Shown in pieces: positions 11,730 to 24,408 of a stretch of 64,000 nucleotides of DNA. The notes under the pieces are model-generated. The model was given only the letters and a program-made list of their open reading frames with translations. It had not been told where the DNA came from and did no database searches. Numbering within the stretch: position 1 is the first letter of the stretch; each line of letters opens with the position of its first letter. The stretch is from JALORV01 sp963703945. GTDB taxonomy: Bacteria > Pseudomonadota > Gammaproteobacteria > Burkholderiales > Burkholderiaceae_F. Where the stretch lies: assembly GCA_963703945.1 (NCBI GenBank), contig CAVPGM010000010.1, forward strand, positions 147,237 through 211,236, read 5' to 3'. The translations under genes were made by a program, and so were the position numbers.

Positions 11730-14355
11730 TCACTCACCGGGAGGCCGGACCTTGCGCGTGGGTGTCGCCGCGTAAGGATCGTCGGGCCAGTAGTGCTTGG
11801 GATAGCGACCCTTCAACTCCTTCTTCACTTCGACATAGCCCCGGGCCCAGAAGCTCGCGAGATCGCGGGTGACCTGCACCGGACGCCGCGCCGGCGACAG
11901 CAGTTCGAGCGTGACCGGCACGCGACCACCGGCAAGCCGCGGTGATTCCATCCAGCCGAACACCTCCTGCAAGCGGACGGCCAGGGCGGGCACCGCGCCG
12001 GTGTAGTCCACCGCGATCGCGTGAACCGCTCGGCACGGTCAGGTGCGTCGGCGCCCATTCGTCGAGCCGGCGCTGCGCATTCCAGTCGAGCAGGCCGTGC
12101 AGCGCGCCGCGCAGGTCGACGCGGGCAAGGTGCTCGCGGCGCGTCACGCCATCGAGCCACGGCGCGAGCCAGTCTTCGAGCGTCGCAAGCAACGTGGCGT
12201 CCGACACGTCGGGCCATTCGGCGGCCTGTTCCGGTGTCGTCGCGCTGTTGCGTACCAGGGTGACCCGCGCCCGCCATTGCTGCAGATCCTTCGTCCACGG
12301 CAGGCAGTCGAGCCCGAGTGCGCGAATGCCCGCGAGCATCGCCGCGCGCGTATCGGCTTCGACTCCGCCGCGCAGTGGCGCGTTCTTCGAGCACCAGCGC
12401 ACCCAGGCGCTGCACCCGACGCGCAATGACGGCACCCGTCCGCGGCATCCCAGGCAACTTCGTCCTGCTCCGTGATGAGCGCACCGAAGTGCTGTTCGAG
12501 CAGCGCGCGCTCGAGCGGCGCCGCGAGGTACAGCTTTGCTTCGCGCTCGCCGGCATCGATCTCGGCGGCAACGATGAATTCACTGCGCGCCAGCGCCGAA
12601 GGTCCCGGCAGCGCCGCGCCGCGACCCTGGCTCAGCAGGTAGCGCCCGCCCTCGCCGCCCCGCGCCATGCCGATGCGGTCGGGGTAGGCGAATGCCAGCA
12701 GCAGTCCGACGGCCTGGTCGCGCGCGAGCTGCGGCTGACCGTGGGTGCGCGCCGCGTCGTCGCGGCTGATGCGCCGGGCAAACAGTTCACTGGAACGTCG
12801 CACCTGCTGCAGCGCCCGACCATCGACGGCGAAGCCCGCGGGTGCCGGAGCGCCGCGCAGGACGTCCACTCGATGACGCAGGTCCGGGTCGCGCTGCATG
12901 CCCTGCGCACGCAGCGGATCGCGCTCGCTGAGCAGCCCGGCAATGTCGCAGGCGAGATCGGCCAGGCCCAGCGCTGCACCGCGTTCGATCATGTGCGCGA
13001 GCCGCGGGTGCGTGCCGAGACTGGCCATGCGACGTCCGCTGGGCGTCGCCTGGCCGCGTGCGTCGATCGCTTCGAGTCGCTGCAGCAGCTCTCGCGCCTG
13101 CGTCAGCGTCGCGAGCGGCGGTGGATCGAGCCAGGCCAGGGACGCGCGGATCGCTCGCACCCCAGCAGGCGAGTTCGAGCGCGAGCGGCGCGAGATCGGC
13201 CTCGAGGATCTCCGGAACGGCCTGTGCCGACAGCGAGGCGTGCGCGGACTCGGACCACAGCCGATAGCAGACGCCGGGCGCGGTGCGCCCTGCGCGACCG
13301 CGGCGCTGGTCGGCCGAGGCGCGGGAAATCGCCACGGTCTCGAGGCGGCTCATGCCGCTGTCGGGATCGAAGCGCTGCCGTCGCTCGAGGCCTGCATCGA
13401 CGACGACGCGCACGCCTTCGATGGTGAGGCTCGTTTCGGCGAGGTTCGTGGCGACGACGACCTTGCGGCGCCCTGCGGGTGCAGGACGCAGCGCCGCATC
13501 CTGTGCCGCGGCGTCGAGATCGCCGTACAGCGGCAGGACCAGCAGCGAAGGATCGCCCGCGCCGGCAGCGATGGCATCGCAGCAGCGCCGGATCTCCGCG
13601 GCGCCCGGCAGGAAGACGAGCACGTCGCCCGGATCGGACTCCAGCGCACGCAGGACGACGCGAGCAGCGCGCTGCTCGATGGGTTCGGGCCAGCGGTTGA
13701 CGCCGGCCGGCACCGCGGCCGCGTACTGCGTGGCGACGTCGAAGGCGCGCCCCTCGGACCGCACGGAACCTGCATCGCCGAGCACCGTCGCCACCGCAGC
13801 GCCGTCCAGCGTCGCCGACATGACGAGCAGGCGCAGGTCGTCGCGCAGGTGGCGCTGCGCATCGAGTGCCAGCGCGAGACCGAGGTCCGACTGCAGGTTG
13901 CGCTCGTGGAACTCGTCGAAGATCACGCAGCCGACGTCTTCGAGCGCAGGATCGCTCTGCAGTCGGCGCGCCAGGATGCCCTCGGTCACTACCTCGATGC
14001 GCGTCGCAGCGCTGACGCGGGTTTCGAGCCGCGTGCGGTAGCCCACGAGCTGCCCAGGCTCCGAGCCCGCAAGCTGCGACAGTCTTCGTGCCACGGCGCG
14101 CGCCGCGATCCGGCGCGGCTGCAGCATGACGATGCGCTTGTCCGCGCCGAGCCAGGGCTCGTCCAGCAGCGCGAGCGGAACGACGGTGCTCTTGCCCGCA
14201 CCCGGCGGCGCCTCGAGCACCGCGTTGCGATGCGCCCGCAGGGCCGATCGCAGTGCGGGCAGCGCGTCGAGGATCGGGGTGGCGGGCAGCGAAAAGCGCA
14301 AGCGGTGCGGCGTCCCTGTGACTATCGCGCCGGCAATGTGCATGATTGGCTGCAT
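11730..14355 (-). CDS. hrpB: ATP-dependent helicase HrpB
   Basis: DEAH/RHA-type helicase of the HrpB family, a cytoplasmic ATPase of unclear cellular role in proteobacteria. After a start region near 14355, family motifs appear in order. Walker A is EAPPGAGKSTVVPLALL and motif Ia is MLQPRRIAARAVA. The DEAH-box variant is IFDEFHERNLQSDLG and motif III is VMSATLDG. Then come the second RecA domain (VLVFLPGAAEI, VVVATNLAETSLTI) and motif VI QRRGRAGRTAPG. The HrpB-specific C-terminus ends DLASFWARGYVEVKKELKGR. About 820 codons before correction, normal for the family. The first 500 codons are in one frame; breaks begin near 13160. The 5' end lies only 15 bases from the divergent DUF456 gene. Identity is secure. 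Confidence 0.93.
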
Positions 14356-14370
14356 GGAAGGGAACAACGT

Positions 14371-14850
14371 GTGGATGTGGGTGTCTCGCCGCTGCTCATG
14401 GTGCTCGGCGGGCTGGCGGGTGCGGTGTTGCCGGCGCTGCCCGGCGTGCCGCTCGTGTTCGGCGGGCTGCTGGTCGCGGCCTGGGCCGACGACTTTCAGC
14501 GCGTCGGCTGGATCACGCTCACGTTTCTCGGCGTGCTGACAGTCGCGTCGTTCGCCATCGATTTCGCGGCCACGGCGATGGGCGCCAAGCGCGTCGGGCG
14601 CCTCGCGGCTTGCCATCGTCGGGCGCCGCGCTCGGCACGCTCGGCGGCCTGTTCCTCGGCATTCCGGGGCTGATTCTCGGACCCGTTCGTCGGCGCGGTC
14701 GCCGGCGAGATGCTCTCGCATGGCGAGTGGCGCAAGGCCACGCAGGCGGGTTTCGCGACGTGGATGGGCCTGCTGTTCGGCACGCTCGCGAAGCTCGCGC
14801 TCGTGTTCACGATGCTCGGGATCTTCCTGTTCGCGTACCTGATCGGCTGA
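14371..14850 (+). CDS. DUF456 family membrane protein
   Basis: A GTG start at 14371 is chosen because GGAAGGGA sits 8 bases upstream and the reading VDVGVSPLLMVLGGLAGAVL is the conserved opening of the family. Four or so hydrophobic segments follow. The glycine-rich repeats include GAVLPALPGVPLVFGGLLVA, GAALGTLGGLFLGIPGLI and GPFVGAVAGEML, ending MLGIFLFAYLIG. About 160 codons, the normal size. Two frameshifts occur near 14610 and 14680. DUF456 proteins are inner-membrane proteins of unknown function. It is divergent from hrpB. Confidence 0.85.
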
Positions 14851-15369
14851 GTCCGGCCGGTGCGAGAGTTGGGGCGCGGCTCCGAGTGTCTTCCGACGCG
14901 CGCAGAAGGCGATGCTCGCGTCAGCGACCGATCCGGCGCCTTTCCGCCGAGCTCGGAACAGCGCCGGAGTACATCGCTGATAGGCCTCGCACGCAGCCGT
15001 CGCATGGCGCGTGACGGTCCCCTGGACGGCAACGAGGATCCGATCGCGCTGTACGCCTGCAAGTGCGCGTTGCGCCGCATCCGAGATTCAGCGCGCGAGT
15101 GCGGAGAACGCGCCGCGCAATTGCGCCGCATCGACAGCGCGATCGGTGATGTGGCCGCGACTGCAGGCGCAAGCAAACGGATCGAGCGACCAGAAGCCGC
15201 GCATGGCGCAGTCATGGCGGATTGATCGGTCCCGCTTGAGGTTCGAGGCTGACCGTTCCACGCGCCATGGACGGCGCGGATGCGAGCCTACACCGGGATG
15301 TATGCTTACGGCGGGTCCCTCGAAGCCTCAAGCGGGACCGGTCGCGTGCACCGCGCGAACCGAGCAGCG
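14851..15369. other. Intergenic stretch without a convincing gene
   Basis: About 520 bases between the DUF456 stop and the acsA stop. Several open frames cross it on both strands. None has a recognisable family, a good ribosome-binding site or non-random composition, and all are typical chance frames of very GC-rich DNA. The only clear structure is the long inverted repeat next to acsA. Confidence 0.5.
15224..15343. repeat. Long imperfect inverted repeat downstream of acsA
   Basis: Two arms of about 25 bases, 15224-15248 and 15318-15343, are reverse complements of each other. The only differences are one G-T type change and one extra base. They enclose about 70 bases that include GATGTATGCTTACGGCG. 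The right arm ends 27 bases beyond the acsA stop codon, so the structure could act as a terminator or mRNA 3' stabiliser. I recall similar palindromes scattered between genes in gammaproteobacteria but cannot verify this here. Confidence 0.6.
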
Positions 15370-17320
15370 CTACGAGCGCACCATCCGGTTGTCGACGAGC
15401 TGCGCGACCACGCCGGGATCGGCCAGCGTCGAGATGTCGCCGAGCGCCTCGTGCTCGTTGGCCGCGATCTTGCGCAGGATGCGGCGCATGATCTTGCCGG
15501 AGCGCGTCTTCGGCAGCCCCGGCGCCCACTGGATGTAGTCCGGCGTCGCGATCGGACCGATCTCCCGCCGCACCCACTCGCGCAGTTCCTTGCGCAGGTC
15601 TTCCGTCGGCTCGGCGTCGTGCACGAGCGTGACGTAGGCGTAGATGCCCTGCCCCTTGATGTCGTGCGGGCAACCGACGACCGCCGCTTCGGCAACCTTC
15701 GGCGTGCGCCACCAGCGCGCTCTCGATCTCGGCCGTGCCGAGACGGTGGCCCGCGACGTTCAGCACGTCGTCGACGCGCCCGGTGATCCAGTAGTAGCCG
15801 TCGGCATCGCGCTTCGCGCCGTCACCGGTGAAGTAGCGGCCCGGGAAGGTGCGGAAGTACGTGTCGATGAAGCGCTGGTGATCGCCGAACACCGTGCGCA
15901 TCTGGCCCGGCCAGCTGTCGTTCAGCACGAGGTTGCCTTCGTTGGCGCCCTCGAGCGGCTGGCCGTCGTTGTCGACGAGCCCGGGCTGCACGCCGAAGAA
16001 CGGCCTGCGTCGCCGAGCCCGGCTTCTGGTCGATCGCGCCCGGCAGCGGGCTGATCAGGATGCCGCCGGTCTCGGTCTGCCACCACGTGTCGACGATCGG
16101 GCAGCGGCCGTCGCCGACGACGCGGTGATACCACTCCCACGCTTCCGGGTTGATCGGCTCGCCGACCGTGCCGAGCAGCCGCAGCGTCGAGCGCGAGTGC
16201 TTCTTCACCGGCGCGTCGCCCTCGCGCATCAGCGCGCGCAGCGCCGTCGGCGCGGTGTAGAAGATCGTGACCTTGTGCTTGTCGCAGACCTGCCAGAAGC
16301 GGTCCGGGTCCGGGTAGCTCGGCACGCCCTCGAACATCAGCGACGTCGCGCCGTTCGCGAGCGGCCCGTACACGACGTAGCTGTGGCCCGTGACCCAGCC
16401 GACGTCGGCCGTGCACCAGTACACGTCGTCCTCGCGCAGGTCGAACACGGCCTCGTGCGTGAGCGCGGCGTAGACGAGGTAGCCGCCGCTCGTGTGCAGC
16501 ACGCCCTTCGGCTTGCCGGTCGAGCCGGAGGTGTAGAGGATGAACAGCGGGTCCTCCGCGTCCACCGCCACGGGCTCGCACTCGTCGGCCTGCGCGTCGA
16601 CGACCTCGTCGTACCAGCGGTCGCGGTGGTACATCGCGACCGCCGAGCCCGTGCGCTTGACGACCAGCACGTGCTTGACCGTCTCGGTGCCGGGCGCCGA
16701 CAGCGCCTGGTCCACGTTGGCCTTGAGCGGCACCGTCTTGCCGCCGCGCACGCCTTCGTCCGCCGTGATCACGACGGTCGACGCGCAGTCTGCGATGCGG
16801 CCCGCGAGCGAATCCGGCGAGAAGCCGCCGAAGACCACCGAATGGATCGCGCCGATGCGCGCGCACGCGAGCATCGCGACGGCGGCCTCGGGAATCATCG
16901 GCAGGTAGATGGTGACGCGGTCGCCCTTCTGCACGCCGAGGCTCTGCAGCGCGTTGGCGAGCCTGCAGACGCGGTGGTAGAGCTCGCGGTAGGTGACGTG
17001 CTGCGAGACCGTCGGGGTCGTCGCCTTCGTAGATGAACGCGGTCTTGTCGCCGCGCGTCGCGAGGTGGCGGTCGAGGCAGTTGTACGAGACGTTGAGCTT
17101 GCCGTCGTAGTACCAGCGGATGTGGAAGTCGCTGCGCGTCGAAGCTGACGTCCTTGACCTTGCGTGTACGGCTGCACCCAGTCGATGCGCCGGCCCATGC
17201 GGCCCCAGAAGCCTTCCGGGTCGCGGATCGATTCGGCGTAGGCCTGCTCGTAGTCGTCCTTGCGGTAGCGCGCGCCTGCGCCGCGAATGTCGCCGGCACT
17301 TCGTACAACTGCTTGTGCAT
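15370..17320 (-). CDS. acsA: Acetyl-coenzyme A synthetase
   Basis: AMP-forming acetate-CoA ligase, which activates acetate through acetyl-AMP. The start MHKQLYEVPATFAAQARYR and the N-terminal block DPEGFWGRMGRRIDWVQPY are typical. The ATP/AMP-binding core shows YTSGSTGKPKGVLH, WCTADVGWVTGHSYVVYGPL and DTWWQTETGGI, then FPGRYFTGDGAKRDADGYYWITGRVDD. The C-terminal PKTRSGKIMRRILR carries the catalytic lysine that is regulated by acetylation in this family. About 650 codons, the family length. Five or more frameshifts interrupt it; most disappear if one CpG-forming base is removed, for example at QA-FFGVQPG and HA-KVAEAAVVG. Transcribed alone toward the inverted repeat. Identity is very secure. 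Confidence 0.97.
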
Positions 17321-17366
17321 CGTCAGACTCCCCTGCGCCCGGGCTGCTGCCGGGACGCGTTCACCG

Positions 17367-17786
17367 TCAGTCGAGCGCGGCGCGCACGCGTGCAGCGTGC
17401 TCCGCCAGCAGCTTGTGATCCGCCATGTCGCGCGCGTGGAAGCGCAGGTCGAGCCCCTCGTGGCGCGGCACGACGTGGAAGTGGATGTGGAACACGGACT
17501 GGCCGGCCGCGCTGCCGTTCAGCTGCGCGATCAGGATGCCGGGCGCGTCGAACGCCTTCTTGACGGCGCTGGCGACGCGCTGCGTCGTCAGGATCGTCGC
17601 GGCCAGCGCGTCGGGCGGCAGGTCGAGGATGTTCTCCGCCGGCGTCTTCGGGATCACCAGCGTGTGGCCGTCTGCCTGCGGCATCACGTCCATGAACGCG
17701 AGCGTGTGCTCGTCCTCGAAGACCTTGTGCGACGGGATCTCGCCGCGCAGGATGCGCGCGAAGATGTTGTTGCTGTCGTAAGCCAT
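17367..17786 (-). CDS. HIT family nucleotide hydrolase/transferase
   Basis: Start MAYDSNNIFARILRGEIPSHKVFEDEHTLAFMDV. The histidine triad is HIHFHVVPR near residue 100; the middle histidine is the nucleophile in this superfamily of nucleotidyl hydrolases and transferases. About 139 residues in one intact frame. The protein is of the bacterial HinT-like branch, which hydrolyses purine nucleoside phosphoramidates; the natural substrate in this organism is unknown. It lies 46 bases upstream of acsA in the same direction, so co-transcription is possible. Confidence 0.9.
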   Translation of the reverse strand: MAYDSNNIFARILRGEIPSHKVFEDEHTLAFMDVMPQADGHTLVIPKTPAENILDLPPDALAATILTTQRVASAVKKAFDAPGILIAQLNGSAAGQSVFHIHFHVVPRHEGLDLRFHARDMADHKLLAEHAARVRAALD

Positions 17787-17883
17787 GGTCGGTGGCGCCC
17801 TGCTCCCCGGTCTGCCGTGGCCGAGTATAGCGGCGGTCCGGCGACGCCCCGACGCCATTCGACCAAAGGATGAGACCGGTCGT

Positions 17884-19339
17884 CTACTGCCCGAAGACCC
17901 ACTGCACGAGCGCCGCCTGGATCGCCTCGCCGGGACCCTGCGCAGCCGTGGGGTGATTGAGGATGACGACGGTGACGAAGGTCCGCCCGCTCGCGGCGTT
18001 GACGAAACCCGCGAGCGCCGAGACGTCCTCGAGCGTGCCGGTCTTCATGCGCAACCGGCCCTGCATTTCGGGCGCCTTGAACCGGCGCTTGAGGGTGCCG
18101 TCGGTGGCCGACAGCGGCAGCGACGCGGCGAACTCGGGCATGTACTGGCTGCGGTAGGCGGCCAGCAGCACGTCGGCCATCGTCGCGGCGCTGATGCGCT
18201 CGTTGCGGGAGAGTCCCGAGCCGTTCTCGAGCACGAGCTCCGGCGCGGCGATGCCGTGCTGCGCCAGGAATGCCACGATCGCGTCGCGACCGGCGCTGGT
18301 CGTCGCCGGACGGCCCGGATAGCGCTCGGCGCCCATGCGTCAGGAACAGCGCGCGCGCCATCGAGTTGCTCGAGTACTTGTTGACGAGCCGGATCACCTC
18401 GGCGAGCGTCAGCGATTCGTGCGAGTAGAGCAGCTTCGCGTCGGCCGGCAGCGTGCCGAGGCGCATGCCGCCGCCGATCGTCCCGCCCGCTTGCTGCCAG
18501 AACGTGCGGAACAGGCCGTACGCGAAATCGGGCGCCTTCATGACGGCACGCGACACCGAGAACTGGCCGCACCCCGCCGCGTACCGGCCCGAGAGTTCGA
18601 TGCGGTTGCCGGTCGCGCCGTCGGGCATTGCGACCACGATGCCGCCGGCGCCACGCTTGCAGGCGCCCGGATCGAGGCGGACGTTGTTGTCGATCGCCAG
18701 GTTCGCGGGCCAGGGGTTGGCGCTGACGCGCACGGAACCGGTGGCTGCGTCCGGCACCGCGTTGATGGTGACCGTCTGGAAATTCACCAGCAGTGCGTCG
18801 GGCAGCACGTTGTAGGTGCGGTACGGGCAGGTTGTCGAACGCGCCGCGATCGTCGCCCTGGGCGCGAAGTAGGTGTTGTCGATGACGACGTCGCCCGCGA
18901 TGCGAGCGACGCCGGCCTGGCGCAGGCCGCTCACGAACGCCCACCAGCGCTCGTGCGTCATGAACGGATCGCCGCCGCCCACGCAGCACGAGGTTGCCTT
19001 CGAGCACCTGGTCGCGGATCGGGCCGGTGGCGTAGGCACGGGTCCGCCAGGTGTAGGCCGGGCCCGAGCGATTCGAGCGCCGAGTAGGTCGTGACGACCT
19101 TCATCGTCGACGCCGGATTGCGCGGCACGGTCGAGTTGAAGCTGACGAGCGGCTCGTCGCGGCCGACCTCGCGCACGAACACGCTGAGGCTGGTGCCCGG
19201 CACCTTCTGCCGCTTCATGGCCTGTTCGACTTCGGGCGGCAGGTAGTCGCGGTCGCGCGCGCCGGCGGCTGCCGGGCGCGTTGAGCAGCGCGGCGGCGAG
19301 CAGCAAGGACAACAGCAGGCGGGGCAGGATGGGGCGCAT
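17884..19339 (-). CDS. dacB: D-alanyl-D-alanine carboxypeptidase/endopeptidase (PBP4 type)
   Basis: Periplasmic serine enzyme that trims peptidoglycan stem peptides and cuts cross-links. The N-terminus MRPILPRLLLSLLLAAALL is a signal peptide. The three penicillin-binding motifs are present: S-x-x-K in NPASTMKVV, S-x-N in KYSSNSMAR and KTG in LRMKTGTLEDVSALAGF. Family blocks VLEGNLVL and GGDPFMTHERWWAFV lie in domain I, and NGSGLSRNERISA follows the second motif. About 480 codons. Frameshifts occur near 18335, 18830, 18980, 19055 and 19270. It is divergent from the DUF502 gene, with 98 bases between starts. Identity is secure. Confidence 0.93.
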
Positions 19340-19437
19340 CGAACTCGATGTCGTGGAGCGCGCGAATCATAAGCGATGCGGTGGCGGCGCGCGGCGCCGC
19401 TGACGCATACTCGCTGCCCGTCGGAAGCAGGAACAGC

Positions 19438-20072
19438 ATGCGCAAGATCTGGAACACGGTGTTGAAGGGGCTCGTGGCGATCCTGCCGATCGGCCTCACC
19501 GTCTACGTCGTCTACTGGCTCGCGGTCACGGCCGAGCGGCTGTTCTCGCCGGTCGATCAAGCTGCTGGTCCCGGAGCGCGTACTACTGGCCGGGCCTCGG
19601 ACTGCTGATCGGACTGCGTGGTGCTGTATTTCGTCGGCCTCGCCGTCAACGCCTACTTCGTGCAGCCGCGCGCTGCGCATGTCGGACGCGTTGTTCGCGC
19701 GCATCCCGGTCGTCAAGACGATCTACCTCGCGATCCGCGACTTCATGCGGTTCTTTCCGTCCTCGGGCCAGGGCAGCGACCTGCGGCGCGTGGTGCTGGT
19801 GCCAGTTCGGGCCCGGGCAAGGTCATCGGCTTCGTCACCGCCGAGTCGGACGAGATGCTGCGCCGCTCGACGCCGGCCGGCGACGACATGGTCGCCGTCT
19901 ACCTGCCCATGAGCTACATGGTCGGCGGCTACACGATTTTCCTGCCGCGGGAACTGGTCGAGACCGACGTCGCTGTCGGTCGAGGAAGGCATGCGCATCG
20001 CGCTGATGGGCGGCGTGCGCAGCAGCGCGACGCCCGCTGCGCCGGCGGGAATCGTCGCCGGGGAGCGCCTGA
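19438..20072 (+). CDS. DUF502 family membrane protein
   Basis: Start MRKIWNTVLKGLVAILPIGLTVYVVYWL is the conserved first transmembrane segment of the family. The second is WPGLGLLIGLVVLYFVGL. They are followed by the conserved RIPVVKTIYLAIRDFMRFF and the C-terminal FGPGKVIGFVTAE...VYLPMSYMVGGYTIFLPRE. About 205 residues once corrected. At least five single-base breaks occur; the reading frame is restored by dropping one base at about 19555, 19580, 19617 and 19669. Function is unknown, although the family is widespread in proteobacterial inner membranes. Its stop codon is one base away from the start of the following gene. Confidence 0.85.
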
Positions 20073-20073
20073 C

Positions 20074-20736
20074 GTGCAGGCCGTCGTCATTCCCGGTCAC
20101 GCCGTTCGCCCAGAACTGCTCGCTGGTCTGGTGCCCGCGCACGCTGGAAGGCGCGGTGATCGACCCGGGCGGCGACCTCGACAAGGTGCTCGCCGCGGCG
20201 CAGCAAGCACGGCGTGACGCTCACGAAGATCCTGCTGACGCACGCCCACATCGACCACGCCGGCGGCACGGCCAAGCTCGCGCGCGACCTGAACCTGCCG
20301 ATCGTCGGCCCGCATCCGCGGCGACCAGTTCTGGATCGACGGCATCGCCGAGCAGGGCCGCATGTTCGGCTTCGGGCAATGCGAAAGCTTCGTGCCCGAC
20401 CAGTGGCTCGACCAGGGCGACAAGGTGCAGGTCGGCGACGTCGAGTTCGACGTGCAGCATTGCCCGGGCCACACGCCGGGCCACGTGATGTTCCACTCGC
20501 GCCGCGGACCAGCATCGCGTTCGTCGGCGACGTGCTGTTCGCCGGGTCGATCGGCCGCACCGATTTTCCGGGCGGCGACTACGACACGCTGATCCGCTCG
20601 ATTCGCGAGCAGGCTGTTTACGCTCGGCGACGACGTGCGCTTCGTGCCCGGGCACGGGCCGATGTCGACGTTCGGGGACGAACGGCGCGACGAATCCGTT
20701 CGTGGGCGATGCGGTCGTGGCGTCCAGGCGCGGCTG
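20074..20736 (+). CDS. Metallo-beta-lactamase fold hydrolase (glyoxalase II-like)
   Basis: GTG start giving VQAVVIPVTPFAQNCSLVWC. The metal-binding motif is LLTHAHIDHAGG (HxHxDH), with further ligands in CPGHTPGHVMFH, VGDVLFAGSIGRTD and FVPGHGP. Gene length is about 215 codons, as in short glyoxalase II-like hydrolases (YcbL type) that cleave thioesters such as S-lactoylglutathione. Four frameshifts break it. It directly follows the DUF502 gene with a single-base gap, so the two are probably translated together. The substrate is not certain. Confidence 0.88.
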
Positions 20737-20753
20737 AGCCGCGACCCGCACGG

Positions 20754-21132
20754 TCAGCCGGTCTTGTCGGACTTGCGGCGACCGCGGCCGGCATCGGCAC
20801 GCTTGTCGACATCGATCCAGCCGTCGATCGCCACGCCCATGTCGCGCGCGCGCCGCGGTCCGGCACGACGGTCGTCGTGGTGCTGGTACCGGCACGTGCA
20901 GTTCTCGCACGTGCAGTTCCTGAGCGGCAGGGTCGGGGCGTCGCGCGACAGGAAGCGCTGGCCCTGCAGCGCCCGCGCCTCGTGGCAGCATGCGACTGCC
21001 GGGCTGGATGCTCACGGCATGAAACGACTGCGTCGCCTTCTTCGCCACGGGCTTGGCCGCCTTGGTCGGCGGTGACAGGCTCGCCCCGCGACAAACATGC
21101 CCTTGGCACGGTCGAAAAAGGAGGTAGGCCAC
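20754..21132 (-). CDS. Small cysteine-rich conserved hypothetical protein
   Basis: GTG start at 21132 reads VAYLLFRPCQGHVCRGASL, then a Lys/Ala segment (PPTKAAKPVAKKATQSFHAV). After one frame correction near 21000 it reads CCHEARALQGQRFLSRDAPTLPL, then CTCENCTCRYQHH and DDRRAGPRRARDMGV. The spacing C-x-C-x2-C-x-C plus His-His and an upstream Cys pair suggests metal binding. I recall related small proteins in gammaproteobacteria with the same FHAVSI...RYQHHDDRR...GPRRARD pattern but no known role. It is convergent with the metallo-hydrolase gene and divergent from nadE. The existence of the gene is likely; its function is unknown. Confidence 0.6.
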
Positions 21133-21269
21133 GACGGTTCCTTGCGGACTGGAGCGGAACACTAGCCACGCCGGACAGCCTGTCCGCTGTGACCCGGGTC
21201 GCAGAATCGCACTTGCCCGCCCCGGCATGGGAAGCCGACACTTTCCGCCTGACCGGAAGAGACCCCTGC

Positions 21270-23412
<2,143 letters not shown>

Positions 23413-23550
23413 GCATCACCCGGCGCGCGAGCGCACTTGTACAGCCGCGCTGTAGGAATTGCCCCGGACACGATGCGTATTCGTACGATTGGCGACGAAC
23501 GTGCGGCGGGCGACATAGTCAGCCGCGGCGCGCAATGCGCAGGGGGCGGA

Positions 23551-24377
23551 ATGCCTGGCACCGAGCACAGAACCAGGCGGCGTGCGGCCCGCTTCAGCGG
23601 CGGGCCTCTATTACCCCAAGGATGCAGACGGCCTCCGCTGCGCCCTGCAGACGCTGCTTGGCAGCGGCGGCAATGCCGGTACCAGTGCTCGCCTGCCGAA
23701 GGCGCTGATCGTGCCGCACGCGGGTTACGCGTATTCCGGCGCAGTCGCAGCCGTCGGCGTTCCGGACGCTCGACAGCGTGGCAGCGGCCTCGATCCGCCA
23801 CGTGGTGCTGCTGGGCCCGAGTCATCGAGTCAAGATGCGCGGCCTCGCCTTGCCCTCGTGCGACCACTTCTCGACGCCGTTCGGCCAGGTGCGCGTCGAC
23901 GATGAAGGCCGCCGGCGCCTGCGGGAACTCGGGCTCGCGGGCATTGCGGACGCGCCGCATGCGCTCGAGCATTCGCTCGAGGTGCAGGTGCCGTTCCTGC
24001 AGTCCGTGCTGACCGACTTCGACCTGCTGCCGATCGCGGTGGGACTCGCCCCGCCCGAGCAGGTGGGCCGCGCGCTCGAGGCCGTCTGGGGCGGCCCGGA
24101 GACGCTGATCGTGGTCAGTTCGGACTTGAGCCACCACCACACCCACGTCGAGGCCCAGGCGCTCGACCAGCAGACCGCCAGGTGCATCGTCGAGCGCCGC
24201 AGCGACCTGTCGGAATCGCAGGCCTGCGGGGCCGACAGCATCAACGGGCTGATGGAGGTCGCGCGGCATCGCGACCTCGAGGTGCGGTTGCTGGACCGCC
24301 GGACCTCGGGCGACACCGCCGGAGACAGCCAGCGCGTCGTGGGTTACGGCAGTTTCGCGCTCTACGCCCGCGATTGA
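23551..24377 (+). CDS. amrB: MEMO1 family protein (AmmeMemoRadiSam system protein B)
   Basis: After a short N-terminus the protein reads VRPASAAGLYYPKDADGLR, IVPHAGYAYSGA and VVLLGPSHRVKMRGLALPSCDHFSTPFGQV. Then come APHALEHSLEVQVPFLQ and VVSSDLSHHHTHVEAQALD, the conserved His/Asp/Cys positions of the MEMO fold, related to extradiol dioxygenases. In many prokaryotes this protein pairs with an AMMECR1 protein and a radical SAM enzyme; neither partner is in view, so an isolated copy is all that can be stated. GTG at 23582 is an alternative start. Two breaks occur near 23575 and 23760. About 270 residues, the normal size. Confidence 0.88.
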
Positions 24378-24408
24378 ACCCGCGCCGCGCGCATGTCAGT
24401 CTGGCGCG

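Noticed and set aside
14860..15225. Open frame of about 120 codons between DUF456 and acsA
   Set aside because: Arg/Ala-rich chance composition, no recognisable motif, no ribosome-binding site.
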